Source of the DNA: Candidatus Latescibacterota bacterium
Lineage (GTDB): Bacteria > JAAXHH01
Reading direction: 5' to 3'
NCBI GenBank assembly: GCA_022821935.1
Contig: JAJECR010000295.1
Coordinates: 1-11,625, forward strand
DNA: 11,625 nt
Positions within the stretch are counted from its first letter, which is position 1; the number at the start of each line of letters is the position of its first letter. The notes below the pieces were generated by a model. The model did no database searches. It was not told the origin of the DNA and saw nothing but the letters and a program-made list of their open reading frames with translations. The position numbers and the translations under genes were made by a program. Shown one piece after another: positions 1 through 6,936 of this stretch.

Positions 1-24
1 AGGGCGACCACAAGGGTTCGCCTC
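1..24. repeat. Imperfect inverted repeat at the window edge, probable dispersed intergenic repeat
   Basis: The left arm AGGGCGA (1-7) and right arm TCGCCT (18-23) are complementary apart from one unpaired G, with a short A/G-rich loop. The element is followed by CTACGGGGG. Short GGGCGA...TCGCCC hairpins of this style occur as dispersed intergenic repeats in several environmental bacterial genomes. This copy lies just past the 3' end of the minus-strand fragment ending at 65, so it could also serve as a transcription end for that fragment. It touches the window edge and may be incomplete. Dispersal cannot be shown from one copy. Confidence 0.35.
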
Positions 25-64
25 TACGGGGGTGCTGGTCGCTTCGCGGAGGGGGCGGGATGTG

Positions 65-199
65 TTACTCGCCTGCGCCGATGGTTTCGAAGTGGCGGGT
101 TGTGTAGGCGTCGGAGAAGGTTTCTTGGAGTCGTTGGCTGACGGCGTCTAGGCGGGCGATGGCGGCTGGGAGGACGTTGCGGCCGGCGAGGGCGGCCCC
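65..199 (-). pseudogene. C-terminal fragment of an unidentified protein, 5' part missing
   Basis: The minus strand reads an open frame ending in TAA (65-67). The last 40 or so residues look like a real protein end: a run PAAIARLDAVSQRL with amphipathic helix character, then QETFSDAYTTRHFE and IGAGE. Codons are of GC-rich coding type, mostly ending in C. The frame stays open rightwards to a TAG at 257-259, but beyond about 199 it no longer looks protein-like, and no ATG, GTG or TTG lies in it. The fragment has therefore lost its N-terminal part at about 190-200. The family is not recognised. An assembly chimera would explain it equally well. Confidence 0.4.
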
Positions 200-274
200 T
201 TCAATCCGCGGGTGCCGCAGGACATTGCCGCCCGCGTAGCCGAGGCGATTGAACCGCTACGGAACTACCACTAG
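200..274 (+). pseudogene. C-terminal fragment of a second unidentified protein, 5' part missing
   Basis: The plus strand reads FNPRVPQDIAARVAEAIEPL, then RNYH and a TAG stop (272-274). This resembles the helical C-terminal tail of a cytoplasmic or periplasmic protein. Leftwards the frame stays open to a TAG at 149-151, but that part is only the antisense of the opposing minus-strand fragment. Apart from one internal GTG at 212 there is no start codon and no ribosome binding site. It meets the opposing fragment at about 190-200, where both are broken. The family is not recognised, and 24 codons are too few for certainty. Confidence 0.3.
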
Positions 275-406
275 CATCAACAAACGCGCATCTTTGCACG
301 ACATCCCGCACTTGCCGAGCGGACGCCTCGCGGCGCCGTTTCGCGAAGCCGTGTAGCCCCGCCAACAGACCGGAATCTGCAGTTACCCAGACCGGTTCCG
401 GACTCC
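275..406. other. Non-coding spacer downstream of the transporter gene
   Basis: No open frame with a start and ribosome binding site is visible on either strand. The spacer contains a small inverted repeat, TCGCG (328-332) with CGCGA (342-346), and a larger one near its right end that may end the transporter transcript. Nothing else is recognisable. Confidence 0.5.
370..401 (-). terminator. Possible transcription end hairpin after the transporter gene
   Basis: CCGGAA (370-375) and TTCCGG (396-401) are exact inverted arms around a 20-base loop that itself contains ACCGGT. The element begins six bases past the stop codon of the minus-strand transporter gene. There is no T-run after the stem on the minus strand, so a classical rho-independent terminator is not well supported. 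Confidence 0.25.
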
Positions 407-2431
407 TCAATACACGATCTGCGAAATCGCCTTGGAGATCAGTGCGATTGCGATGGCGATCATGCCTATGAGTCCGATGCCGGCCCCGTAGCCGGCCAGC
501 ACAATGGGCACGTAGGCCATCCATTTCTCTTCGCCGAAGCGCTTGGAGAAGTAGTAGCGCCCCAGGATCGCACCGAAGAAGGTGGGCAGGGTCTGCCATA
601 GCGGCATAGCCAGGCCGCCGACCAGGCCGTAGAAGAAGAGGGGGGAGGCGCCCACCAGCGTAAGCAGGCCGAAGAGTCCTCCGGTGACGCCCAGGCCGGC
701 GATGATGTACTCGATCTTGATGATGTCGAAGATGAACGTGATGCCGCCGGGCAGGGTGGACTTCACCCAGATGGTCCGCATGGCCGCGTTGAGGGGCCAC
801 ATCTTCTGCACGTAGGGATAGGCGGCCGACGGGATCGGGTTGAGCTTCCACACGAGCGAATAAAAGATGAAACTGCACACAAACATCAGGATCGTGGTCA
901 CCGCAGTCAGCTTGACCACGCTGCCGAAGGTCGTCTTGGTGAGATCGAGCTGCTTGAAGGTCTCGGCCACCTTCCCGTGCTCGAAGATGGGTATGGGCGC
1001 GAACCACACGGCGACTCCCTTGTAGCCGGACAGCAGGAAGGAGGCCTCCTTGACGAAGGGGAAGGAGGAACCGTAGGGCGAGCCGGTGATGCCGATCATC
1101 CGGGCCCCGATGTAGGAAAACACCGGCGACCAGAGGTAGCCGAAGATGGCGCTGATCCACCAGGGAAAGTCGGGGATCAGGATGTAGAGTATGACCACAA
1201 AGCCCGTCGTGCTGACGAACCAGAAGATGAATACGAGCCAGATCGGCAGGTCGCCCCTGCCCTCCGGAGTCGGTACCGCCTCCTTACCCCGGTCGGGATC
1301 GTTCCGCTTCTCCCGGTTGGATTTCAGTATGGCCCGGATGGTTGCGGTGAAACCCACGATTCCGATGACGAGGGAGGCGCCGATGGTGAAGCTGAGCCAG
1401 AAATCGATGTTATTGGATATCTGGGTCGGAATGAGTGACATCCCGGGCTCCCAGGTCGTCAGGATGCCGTTGTGGTAGAGCACCGGGTTGGCGACGAGCG
1501 CGATCAGGGCGGAGGAAACGAAGGTGCCGATCACGACCCAGAAGGGCAGGACGAATCCGGCCACGAGGGTGCCGAGATCGGTCCCGATGCCCACCATGGT
1601 CGCCGGCAGTACTTCCTTCAGGCTGGTGGTGAAATCGATGAAGGGGATCGGCAGTATGGTGATGGGCGTGACCAGGAACGTGCTGGAAAGGATGGGGATC
1701 ATCACGTACAGGAGTCCCCACGATACGCCGATCACGGATCCGATGCTGAAGGCCCGCCATCGCCAGCCTTCCCGGTTCTGGGACGTTTCGGCCAGGGCCG
1801 TGGCGCCGCCCGCGTGCACCCGCGCCAGGGGGAAGGTCAGCCTTTCCACGTCGTTGGTGACCCGGAAGAGGATGTACCCCATCGAGTAGGAGTTGATGGC
1901 GAAGAGGACCGTCACCGCAGTGAGCACGAGGACGGGGACGAACCAGTCCATGTGGAAGAACGTCCGGCTCGCCAGCGCCGCGGAATCCACGGTCGGCACG
2001 ACCCAGGTGGGTATCAGCTGGGAAATGCCCGTGGCTTCAGGAGACTGGGTATAGTACTGTTCCCAGATCAGGTGGGCGAAGGGGCCGCCGGTTATCCCGG
2101 TGTTCATCGCGTTCCCCGCGGCCGCCAGCCCGGCCGCCGCCCAGTACAGGATCATGATTTCCTGCCGGGTCATCTTGACCAGGGAGCGCTTCGCGATCTC
2201 GAGGAACAGGATGACGGTGACCCAGTCCGCCGCGCCGGTCTGCCCGCCTGTCACCAGGCTCAGGTAGATCGATCCCGGCAGCATGACGAACCCGACGAAC
2301 AGGCAGGCCCAGATCGTCTTCAGGTTGAATCCGGACCGGTAGGGCTCGTCCGCTTCCCCGAACAATGCCGTATCGGGATTCTGGTATTGCTCCGGACTGT
2401 CTTCCTTCAGTTCCTCTTCACGGACGGACAC
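407..2431 (-). CDS. OPT-superfamily-like polytopic membrane transporter (DUF6785/DUF6784-like)
   Basis: This 674-residue protein is very hydrophobic, with about 12-13 likely membrane segments (roughly 37-59, 68-80, 92-110, 163-185, 228-250, 283-312, 345-367, 396-418, 424-441, 505-527, 572-620, 640-668). A short acidic N-tail (1-35) has no signal peptide. A charged loop lies at about 368-395. Features recalling oligopeptide/OPT transporters are an early YLSLVTGGQTGAADW stretch, ITGSPYGSSFP at 448-458, and the FKQLDLTKTTFG loop at 492-503. I infer an inner-membrane transporter, possibly for peptides or metal chelates; the substrate is unknown. The start is GTG (2429-2431), fixed by AGGAGG six bases upstream and by the promoter beyond it. 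The gene stands alone, with its own control region. The family assignment is by resemblance; the transporter role is fairly sure, the substrate is not. Confidence 0.8.
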   Translation of the reverse strand: MSVREEELKEDSPEQYQNPDTALFGEADEPYRSGFNLKTIWACLFVGFVMLPGSIYLSLVTGGQTGAADWVTVILFLEIAKRSLVKMTRQEIMILYWAAAGLAAAGNAMNTGITGGPFAHLIWEQYYTQSPEATGISQLIPTWVVPTVDSAALASRTFFHMDWFVPVLVLTAVTVLFAINSYSMGYILFRVTNDVERLTFPLARVHAGGATALAETSQNREGWRWRAFSIGSVIGVSWGLLYVMIPILSSTFLVTPITILPIPFIDFTTSLKEVLPATMVGIGTDLGTLVAGFVLPFWVVIGTFVSSALIALVANPVLYHNGILTTWEPGMSLIPTQISNNIDFWLSFTIGASLVIGIVGFTATIRAILKSNREKRNDPDRGKEAVPTPEGRGDLPIWLVFIFWFVSTTGFVVILYILIPDFPWWISAIFGYLWSPVFSYIGARMIGITGSPYGSSFPFVKEASFLLSGYKGVAVWFAPIPIFEHGKVAETFKQLDLTKTTFGSVVKLTAVTTILMFVCSFIFYSLVWKLNPIPSAAYPYVQKMWPLNAAMRTIWVKSTLPGGITFIFDIIKIEYIIAGLGVTGGLFGLLTLVGASPLFFYGLVGGLAMPLWQTLPTFFGAILGRYYFSKRFGEEKWMAYVPIVLAGYGAGIGLIGMIAIAIALISKAISQIVY

Positions 2432-2437
2432 CGCTTG

Positions 2438-2443
2438 CCTCCT
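2438..2443 (-). promoter_or_regulatory. Ribosome binding site of the transporter gene
   Basis: On the minus strand a perfect AGGAGG lies six bases before GTG (2429-2431). It decides the GTG start for the transporter, since no ATG near the N-terminus has such a site. Confidence 0.75.
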
Positions 2444-2457
2444 GAAGCGTTACTGCG

Positions 2458-2486
2458 GTTATATCCCTTAACGCTCCATACGCCAA
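2458..2486 (-). promoter_or_regulatory. Proximal sigma70-like promoter of the transporter gene
   Basis: On the minus strand TTGGCG (2486-2481) and TATAAC (2463-2458) are spaced by exactly 17 bases. They match the -35 consensus at 4 of 6 positions and the -10 consensus at 5 of 6. Predicted initiation near 2451 gives a leader of about 20 bases to the start codon, just long enough for the AGGAGG site. A perfect 8-bp palindrome TGTATACA lies upstream of the -35 box. Confidence 0.5.
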
Positions 2487-2498
2487 TAATTTACATAG

Positions 2499-2506
2499 TG
2501 TATACA
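2499..2506. promoter_or_regulatory. Small palindrome upstream of the proximal transporter promoter
   Basis: TGTATACA is a perfect 8-bp palindrome flanked by TAG and TCTA, giving a nearly symmetric 15-base element. Its centre is about 52 bases before the predicted start of the proximal promoter, a position where activators often bind. It may equally be chance in a locally AT-rich stretch. Confidence 0.25.
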
Positions 2507-2534
2507 TCTACTGAATATCGCGTGAAAACCGCGT

Positions 2535-2552
2535 GGGAAACGTGCGTTTCCC
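2535..2552. promoter_or_regulatory. 18-bp palindrome, candidate operator or hairpin between the two promoters
   Basis: GGGAAACG and CGTTTCCC are exact inverted arms around a two-base TG centre. A second inverted repeat, CCCA-TG-TGGG (2551-2560), overlaps it by two bases, so as RNA the two stems would compete. The position is about +16 to +33 relative to the distal promoter, which suits a repressor site. A recD2 transcription end is another reading, but no T-run follows on the minus strand. Confidence 0.4.
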
Positions 2553-2574
2553 CATGTGGGATATCAAGTCAGAG

Positions 2575-2602
2575 AAGATAGGACCCGCCATATCCCTGTC
2601 AA
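2575..2602 (-). promoter_or_regulatory. Distal sigma70-like promoter towards the transporter gene
   Basis: On the minus strand a perfect TTGACA (2602-2597) is followed after 16 bases by TATCTT (2580-2575), which matches TATAAT at 4 of 6 positions. Predicted initiation near 2568 would give a leader of about 137 bases containing the palindromes. The -10 match is mediocre, so this is less certain than its perfect -35 suggests. Confidence 0.35.
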
Positions 2603-2624
2603 GGTGTATTTCGACTCCCGGGCC

Positions 2625-4841
2625 TCATGTCGCCAGGCCGGGGAGGACGCCGGGCCGGGCACTGAGCATTTCCCCCAGTGCTTCCCGGAGACCCGTGTAC
2701 CGCTCGACGACCTGGTTGTTCTTCACCGCGATGGCAAGGGCCTTGGGCGTGCCGACGAGGACGGCCAGGGCGCGCGCCCTGGTCAGGGCGGTATACAGCA
2801 GGTTTCGCTGCAGCATGATGTAATGGGTGCTGTAGAGCGGCAGGATGATCGCCGGGTACTCCGATCCCTGGCTCTTGTGGACGCTGATCGCATAGGCCGG
2901 AATGAGTTCGTCCAGTTCCCCGTAATCATACTGAACAGTCTCATGAAAGAGGATGTCCACCGTCTGCGCGTCCGGGTCGATACGGGTAATGCGGCCGATA
3001 TCGCCGTTGAATATCATCTTCCCGTAGTTGTTCCGCGTCTGCAATACCTTGTCGCCCTCGCGCAGTTCCCGGTCGCCCCGCTTCAACGATGAACCCTCGG
3101 GATTCAGCACCTGCTGGAGCTTCTGGTTGAGTTGATCCACGCCGATGTCGCCCCGGTACATGGGCGTGAGCACCTGGATCTCATTAAAGGGATCGAGTCC
3201 GTATGTACGCGGCAGGCGGTCCGTGCACAGTTCGGCGATCGTGTCCGCGCCGGCAGACGGATCAGGCTCGTTGATGAAAAAGAAATCACCCTGGTTCCTG
3301 TTCTTCGTGTCCGGCATCTCGCCCCGGTTGACCCGGTGGGCGTTCATCACGATGCTGCTTTCCCGCGCCTGCCGGAATATCTCGGTCAGGCGGACCACGG
3401 GAACGTGCCCGGCGTCGATCACGTCCCTGAGGACGTTCCCCGCGCCCACGGAAGGCAACTGGTCTACGTCGCCGACCATGACGAAACGGGCGGAGGTCTT
3501 CACGGCACGCAGCAGGGCGTTCATCATGGCGGTATCCACCATGGAGGATTCGTCGAGTATGACCAGGTCGGCTTCCAGCCGGTTGTCCGCGTCGCGGCCG
3601 AATGCCATGGCGCCCGGATTGAACTCGAGCAGCCGGTGGATGGTCTTCGCTTCGGCGCCGGTCACCTCGGACATCCGCTTCGCGGCCCGGCCCGTCGGCG
3701 CGGCCAGCACCACCTTCCCTCCCACGCGGTGAAACAGGTAGACGATGCCCTGGACACAGGTGGTCTTGCCGGTCCCAGGTCCGCCGGTGATTGCCATGAC
3801 GCTCTGGGATGCGGAGGTGTGGATCGCCTCGCGCTGTTCCGCGTTGAAGACGATGTCCCGGTCCTTTTCTATGTGCCGTATATGTTCGTCGATGCGTTCT
3901 GGAGACGGCGGGGTGCGGGGATATTCGACCAGGCGCGCGATGTGCCGCGCGATGCCCTGTTCCGCGTAGTACAGGGGCTGCAGGTAAATCCGGTCTTCAT
4001 TGCGAATGACGAGCTCGGCCTGGATCAGTGCTTCAAGACCGATGGGAATGGCGGAGGGATCGACATCGAGAAAGCCGGTAGACTCCTCCACGAGCCCGTC
4101 GAGCGGCACGTAGACATGCCCGTCTTCGGCCCGGGTCTCCAGCACATACCGGATGCCGGCCTGCACCCTGGTCGGATCGCCGGGATCGACCCCCAGGTTC
4201 ATGGCGATCTTGTCGGCGGTCTTGAATCCGATGCCCCAGATGTCCGTGGACAGGCGGTACGGGTTTTCCGTGACCTGCCTGATGGCCTCGTTGCCGTAGG
4301 TCTTGTAGATTTTCACCGCGTAGGCCATGCTGACGTCATGTCCGATCAGGAACTGCATGACCTCCTGGATGTGCTTCTGTTCCTCCCAGCCGGACCGAAT
4401 GACGTTGATGGTCTTCCGCGCGATGCCTCTCACTTCGGACAGCCGGTTCGGCGTCTTCTCGATGACTTGGAGGGTGTCTTCGCCGAAGTGGTCGACGATC
4501 ATGGCGGCCTTGGCCGGCCCCAGTCCCTTGATGAGCCCCGATCCCAGGTACTTTCGAATGCCTTCCGTGGTGGTGGGCTGGATCGACTTGGATTCGACGA
4601 TCTTGAACTGCTTGCCGTACTGCTTGTGGGTTACCCAGTACCCGCTCACTTCGACCCGTTCGCCCGCCGCGATCTTCGCCAGTTCGCCCGTTACCGTCAG
4701 CAGTCCGTCCCGCGTGGACGCCCGTGCCAGGTTTTCCGCGGTCCTGCAGGCGTCCGGTTCGGGACGCAGCCGCGCGACGGTGTAGCCGGTCTCCTCGCTC
4801 TGATATGTGATGCGCTCGATGGTACCGGTGAGAATGTCCAT
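2625..4841 (-). CDS. recD2: RecD2-type 5'-3' DNA helicase (RecD-like, stand-alone)
   Basis: This 738-residue protein is a superfamily 1B helicase of the RecD2 type, which unwinds DNA 5'-3' without RecB or RecC and acts in repair and replication-fork maintenance. The N-terminal part (1-90) fits the OB-like domain. Helix-hairpin-helix segments follow at about 99-210, including SGLIKGLGPAKAAMIVDHFG. Helicase motifs seen in order: Walker A GGPGTGKT (353-360), APTGRAAKRM (381-390), Walker B DLVILDESS (425-433), GDVDQLPSVGAG (457-468), TEIFRQ (486-491), SVHKSQGSEYP (653-663) and YTALTRAR (683-690). All key residues are present and the length is normal. The ATG start gives the usual RecD2 N-terminus but has no strong ribosome binding site. 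It starts 20 bases after the ndk stop on the same strand, so I infer co-transcription and possibly translational coupling. Confidence 0.95.
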   Translation of the reverse strand: MDILTGTIERITYQSEETGYTVARLRPEPDACRTAENLARASTRDGLLTVTGELAKIAAGERVEVSGYWVTHKQYGKQFKIVESKSIQPTTTEGIRKYLGSGLIKGLGPAKAAMIVDHFGEDTLQVIEKTPNRLSEVRGIARKTINVIRSGWEEQKHIQEVMQFLIGHDVSMAYAVKIYKTYGNEAIRQVTENPYRLSTDIWGIGFKTADKIAMNLGVDPGDPTRVQAGIRYVLETRAEDGHVYVPLDGLVEESTGFLDVDPSAIPIGLEALIQAELVIRNEDRIYLQPLYYAEQGIARHIARLVEYPRTPPSPERIDEHIRHIEKDRDIVFNAEQREAIHTSASQSVMAITGGPGTGKTTCVQGIVYLFHRVGGKVVLAAPTGRAAKRMSEVTGAEAKTIHRLLEFNPGAMAFGRDADNRLEADLVILDESSMVDTAMMNALLRAVKTSARFVMVGDVDQLPSVGAGNVLRDVIDAGHVPVVRLTEIFRQARESSIVMNAHRVNRGEMPDTKNRNQGDFFFINEPDPSAGADTIAELCTDRLPRTYGLDPFNEIQVLTPMYRGDIGVDQLNQKLQQVLNPEGSSLKRGDRELREGDKVLQTRNNYGKMIFNGDIGRITRIDPDAQTVDILFHETVQYDYGELDELIPAYAISVHKSQGSEYPAIILPLYSTHYIMLQRNLLYTALTRARALAVLVGTPKALAIAVKNNQVVERYTGLREALGEMLSARPGVLPGLAT

Positions 4842-4861
4842 GCCTGGCCGGGGAAGGACGC

Positions 4862-5323
4862 CTACCGCTCATCGCTTGCGTAGACGACGGCGTCTTCCGC
4901 CTTCACATAGGTGAACAGTTCGTCCTCGGAAAAGAAACGGGGCACTTCCGCCCGCGCCGTTTCCAGGGAATCGGAAGCATGCACCAGGTTGCACTGCACG
5001 CTCATGCCGAAATCGCCGCGGATCGTACCCGGAGCGGCCTGTCGCGCGTTGGTCACGCCGCAGAGGCTCCGCACGACGTCCACGGCATCGACGCCTTCCA
5101 GGCACAGGGCCACCACCGGTGTTTCCTGCATGAAGGACTTTATGCGGGGGAAAAAGGGCTTGTCGGACAGGTGCCCGTAGTGCTCGTTTAAGACCCCGTC
5201 GGTCAACTGCATCAACTTGAGACCGGCGACCTTGAGCCCCTTGCTTTCGAAACGGCCGGTGACGCGGCCGATCATTCCGCGCTGTACGGCATCCGGCTTG
5301 ATGAGAACAAGCGTTCTTTCCAC
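4862..5323 (-). CDS. ndk: Nucleoside diphosphate kinase
   Basis: This cytosolic enzyme moves the gamma phosphate of ATP to NDPs and dNDPs through a phosphohistidine. The 153 residues match the family's usual bacterial length (about 140-150). Visible signatures are KPDA (9-12), GLKVAGLKLMQL (29-40), the SDKPFF segment (53-58), GTIRGDFG (99-106), and NLVHASDS (112-119) with the phosphorylated histidine at 115. The usual motif is HGSDS; here the glycine is alanine, a mild variation. The start is GTG (5321-5323), supported by AAGGAG nine bases upstream. It is the first gene of a leftward unit with recD2 20 bases downstream, and is divergent from purF. Confidence 0.96.
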   Translation of the reverse strand: MERTLVLIKPDAVQRGMIGRVTGRFESKGLKVAGLKLMQLTDGVLNEHYGHLSDKPFFPRIKSFMQETPVVALCLEGVDAVDVVRSLCGVTNARQAAPGTIRGDFGMSVQCNLVHASDSLETARAEVPRFFSEDELFTYVKAEDAVVYASDER

Positions 5324-5332
5324 AGACTGATT

Positions 5333-5338
5333 CTCCTT
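5333..5338 (-). promoter_or_regulatory. Ribosome binding site of ndk
   Basis: AAGGAG on the minus strand is nine bases before the GTG start of ndk and is the reason for choosing that start. A TATAAA lies immediately upstream, but no -35 box at a good distance pairs with it. Confidence 0.65.
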
Positions 5339-5436
5339 TTATAAGTGTATCGAATCAACGGATTTCAACCCCGTGCAATGTAGATTCCGCCACCCGGAGT
5401 GTCAACGAAAATGGCCCAGGTAAAAAGGCGTCGACT

Positions 5437-5450
5437 CCGCAAAATTGCGG
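5437..5450. promoter_or_regulatory. 14-bp palindrome abutting the purF -35 box, candidate operator
   Basis: CCGCAA and TTGCGG are exact inverted arms around AA, and the right arm ends at the base before the -35 hexamer. A protein bound here would touch RNA polymerase. The half-site CGCAA recalls the LacI/PurR operator style (CGCAAA...TTTGCG), but the half-site spacing is two bases shorter than the E. coli PurR box, so identity with PurR is not claimed. Confidence 0.4.
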
Positions 5451-5479
5451 TGGACATTCGGGTAGCCGGCACGTATACT
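5451..5479 (+). promoter_or_regulatory. Sigma70-like promoter of purF
   Basis: TGGACA (5451-5456) and TATACT (5474-5479) are spaced by 17 bases and each matches consensus at 5 of 6 positions. Predicted initiation near 5486 leaves a leader of about 32 bases to the ATG. It is the best promoter in the window. Confidence 0.65.
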
Positions 5480-5517
5480 GTGGGTGGGTTTCCTGAACTC
5501 AAAACCGGGGCGAGGCC

Positions 5518-6927
5518 ATGTGGGGCGATGACGAAATACGCGAAGAGTGCGGTGTCTTCGGCATCTACGGCGACCCCGCCGCCGCGAGGCTGACCTTCCT
5601 GGGGCTGTACGCCCTGCAACACCGCGGCCAGGAAAGCTCCGGCATGGCCGTCTCCGACGGCAACCATATCGAATCCCACCGGGCCATGGGGCTGGTCAGC
5701 GAAGCCTATGACCATGGCGAACGGGTGAACGACCTCGAAGGCCACATCGCCATCGGCCACAACCGGTATTCCACCACCGGCACGTCCAACGTCGACAACG
5801 CGCAGCCCTTCATGGTCAACTTCAAGCGCGGACAGTTGGCCACCGCCCACAACGGCAATTTCACCAATACCGGCGCGCTTCACCTGTCGATGGAAGAGTC
5901 CGGCTCCATTTTCCGTACCTCTTCCGACAGCGAGATCGTCCTTCATCTCATCGCGCGATCCAATGAGCCCGATCTGCCCGCCATGATCGCGGACGCCCTC
6001 CGATACGTGGAAGGCGCCTATTCCATCGTATTCCTTTCCGGGACGCAGCTCATTGGCGTCCGGGACCCTCGCGGATTCCGGCCCCTGTGCCTGGGACGCA
6101 TCGGGGACGCCCACGTGCTCGCATCGGAAACCTGCGCCTTCGACATCATGAAAGCGGAATACGTCCGGGAAGTTAAACCTGGCGAAATGGTCGTCATCGA
6201 CGAACAGGGCATCCGGTCCTTCTTCCCCTTCGAAGAGGCGGAGCCGGCCGCCTGCATCTTCGAGTACATCTATTTCGCCCGGCCCGACAGCAAGGTTTTC
6301 GGAGAAAACAGCGACAAGTTCCGCCGCCGGTTCGGCCGCCGACTGGCGGAAGAGCATCCCGTGGACGCCGATATCGTCATCGCCGTGCCCGATTCCGCCA
6401 CGACCGCGGCGCTGGGCTATTCCGAGCATTCCGGGATCCGGTTCGAGATCGGCTTGATCAGGAACCACTACGTGGGGCGGTCCTTCATCGACCCGGACCA
6501 GTCGATGCGCGAGTTCACGGTGAGGCTGAAGTACAACCCGGTCCAGGGGGTGTTGCGGAACCGTCGCGTGGTCCTCGTTGACGACTCCATCGTGCGGGGC
6601 ACTACCCTCAATCAGCTGGTAAGGCTCATCCGCGGCGCGGGCGCGTCCGAGGTGCACGTGCGGATCAGCAGTCCTCCCATCCGCCATCCCTGCTACTACG
6701 GGATCGACATGCAGAGCCGGGGCGAACTGATCGCTTCGCAGACCCGGGTGGAAGAGATCCGGCACTATCTCGGGGCGGACAGCCTGGGATACCTGTCCAT
6801 CGAAGGCATGGTGAAGATCGCGAAGGAATACGGAAAGACCGGGGCGGGGTACTGTACGGCCTGCTTCAGCGGTGACTACCCGGTGGTCCCGGAGGATTCG
6901 CTCAACAAGCTCATGCTGGAATCATAA
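5518..6927 (+). CDS. purF: Amidophosphoribosyltransferase (glutamine PRPP amidotransferase), [4Fe-4S] type
   Basis: This enzyme makes 5-phosphoribosylamine from PRPP and glutamine, the first committed step of purine synthesis. The 469 residues have the standard layout. A ten-residue leader MWGDDEIREE precedes Cys11, which would become the N-terminal nucleophile after processing. The class II glutaminase domain (about 11-240) includes YALQHRGQES, GHNRYSTTG and AHNGN. The phosphoribosyltransferase domain (about 255-445) has the PRPP-binding VVLVDDSIVRGTT at 351-363. Cys246, Cys392 and the CTAC pair Cys446/Cys449 match the iron-sulfur ligands of the Bacillus subtilis enzyme. That form is oxygen-sensitive and, unlike the E. 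coli enzyme, has propeptide and cluster. It has its own promoter with an operator-like palindrome and is divergent from ndk. The ribosome binding site is only a weak GAGG close to the ATG. Confidence 0.97.
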   Translation: MWGDDEIREECGVFGIYGDPAAARLTFLGLYALQHRGQESSGMAVSDGNHIESHRAMGLVSEAYDHGERVNDLEGHIAIGHNRYSTTGTSNVDNAQPFMVNFKRGQLATAHNGNFTNTGALHLSMEESGSIFRTSSDSEIVLHLIARSNEPDLPAMIADALRYVEGAYSIVFLSGTQLIGVRDPRGFRPLCLGRIGDAHVLASETCAFDIMKAEYVREVKPGEMVVIDEQGIRSFFPFEEAEPAACIFEYIYFARPDSKVFGENSDKFRRRFGRRLAEEHPVDADIVIAVPDSATTAALGYSEHSGIRFEIGLIRNHYVGRSFIDPDQSMREFTVRLKYNPVQGVLRNRRVVLVDDSIVRGTTLNQLVRLIRGAGASEVHVRISSPPIRHPCYYGIDMQSRGELIASQTRVEEIRHYLGADSLGYLSIEGMVKIAKEYGKTGAGYCTACFSGDYPVVPEDSLNKLMLES

Positions 6928-6936
6928 CGGCCGCGT

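Noticed and set aside
328..346. TCGCG/CGCGA inverted repeat as a terminator
   Set aside because: The stem has only five pairs with a nine-base loop and no T-run. In DNA this GC-rich it is likely to be chance.
201..1160. Minus-strand open frame overlapping the transporter's 3' end in another frame
   Set aside because: It is a shifted frame of the transporter, Arg/His-rich, with no domain. The true frame gives clear membrane segments.
1472..2581. Plus-strand open frame opposite the transporter start
   Set aside because: Its product is full of charged Asp/Arg/Gly/His runs typical of antisense to hydrophobic membrane codons. It also crosses the transporter's promoter region.
3132..4883. Long plus-strand open frame opposite recD2
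   Set aside because: It is the antisense of a clear RecD2 helicase with all motifs. In GC-rich DNA the reverse frames of real genes often lack stops. The product has low-complexity Asp/Gly/Val/His composition and no family motif.
5334..5385. Promoter for ndk (TTGAAA with TATAAA or TACACT on the minus strand)
   Set aside because: The spacing is 19 bases to TATAAA and 13 to TACACT. TATAAA also lies almost on the ribosome binding site, leaving no room for a transcript start.
5365..6765. Long minus-strand open frame opposite purF
   Set aside because: purF on the other strand has every catalytic and cluster residue. The antisense product has no recognisable domain and no proper ribosome binding site.
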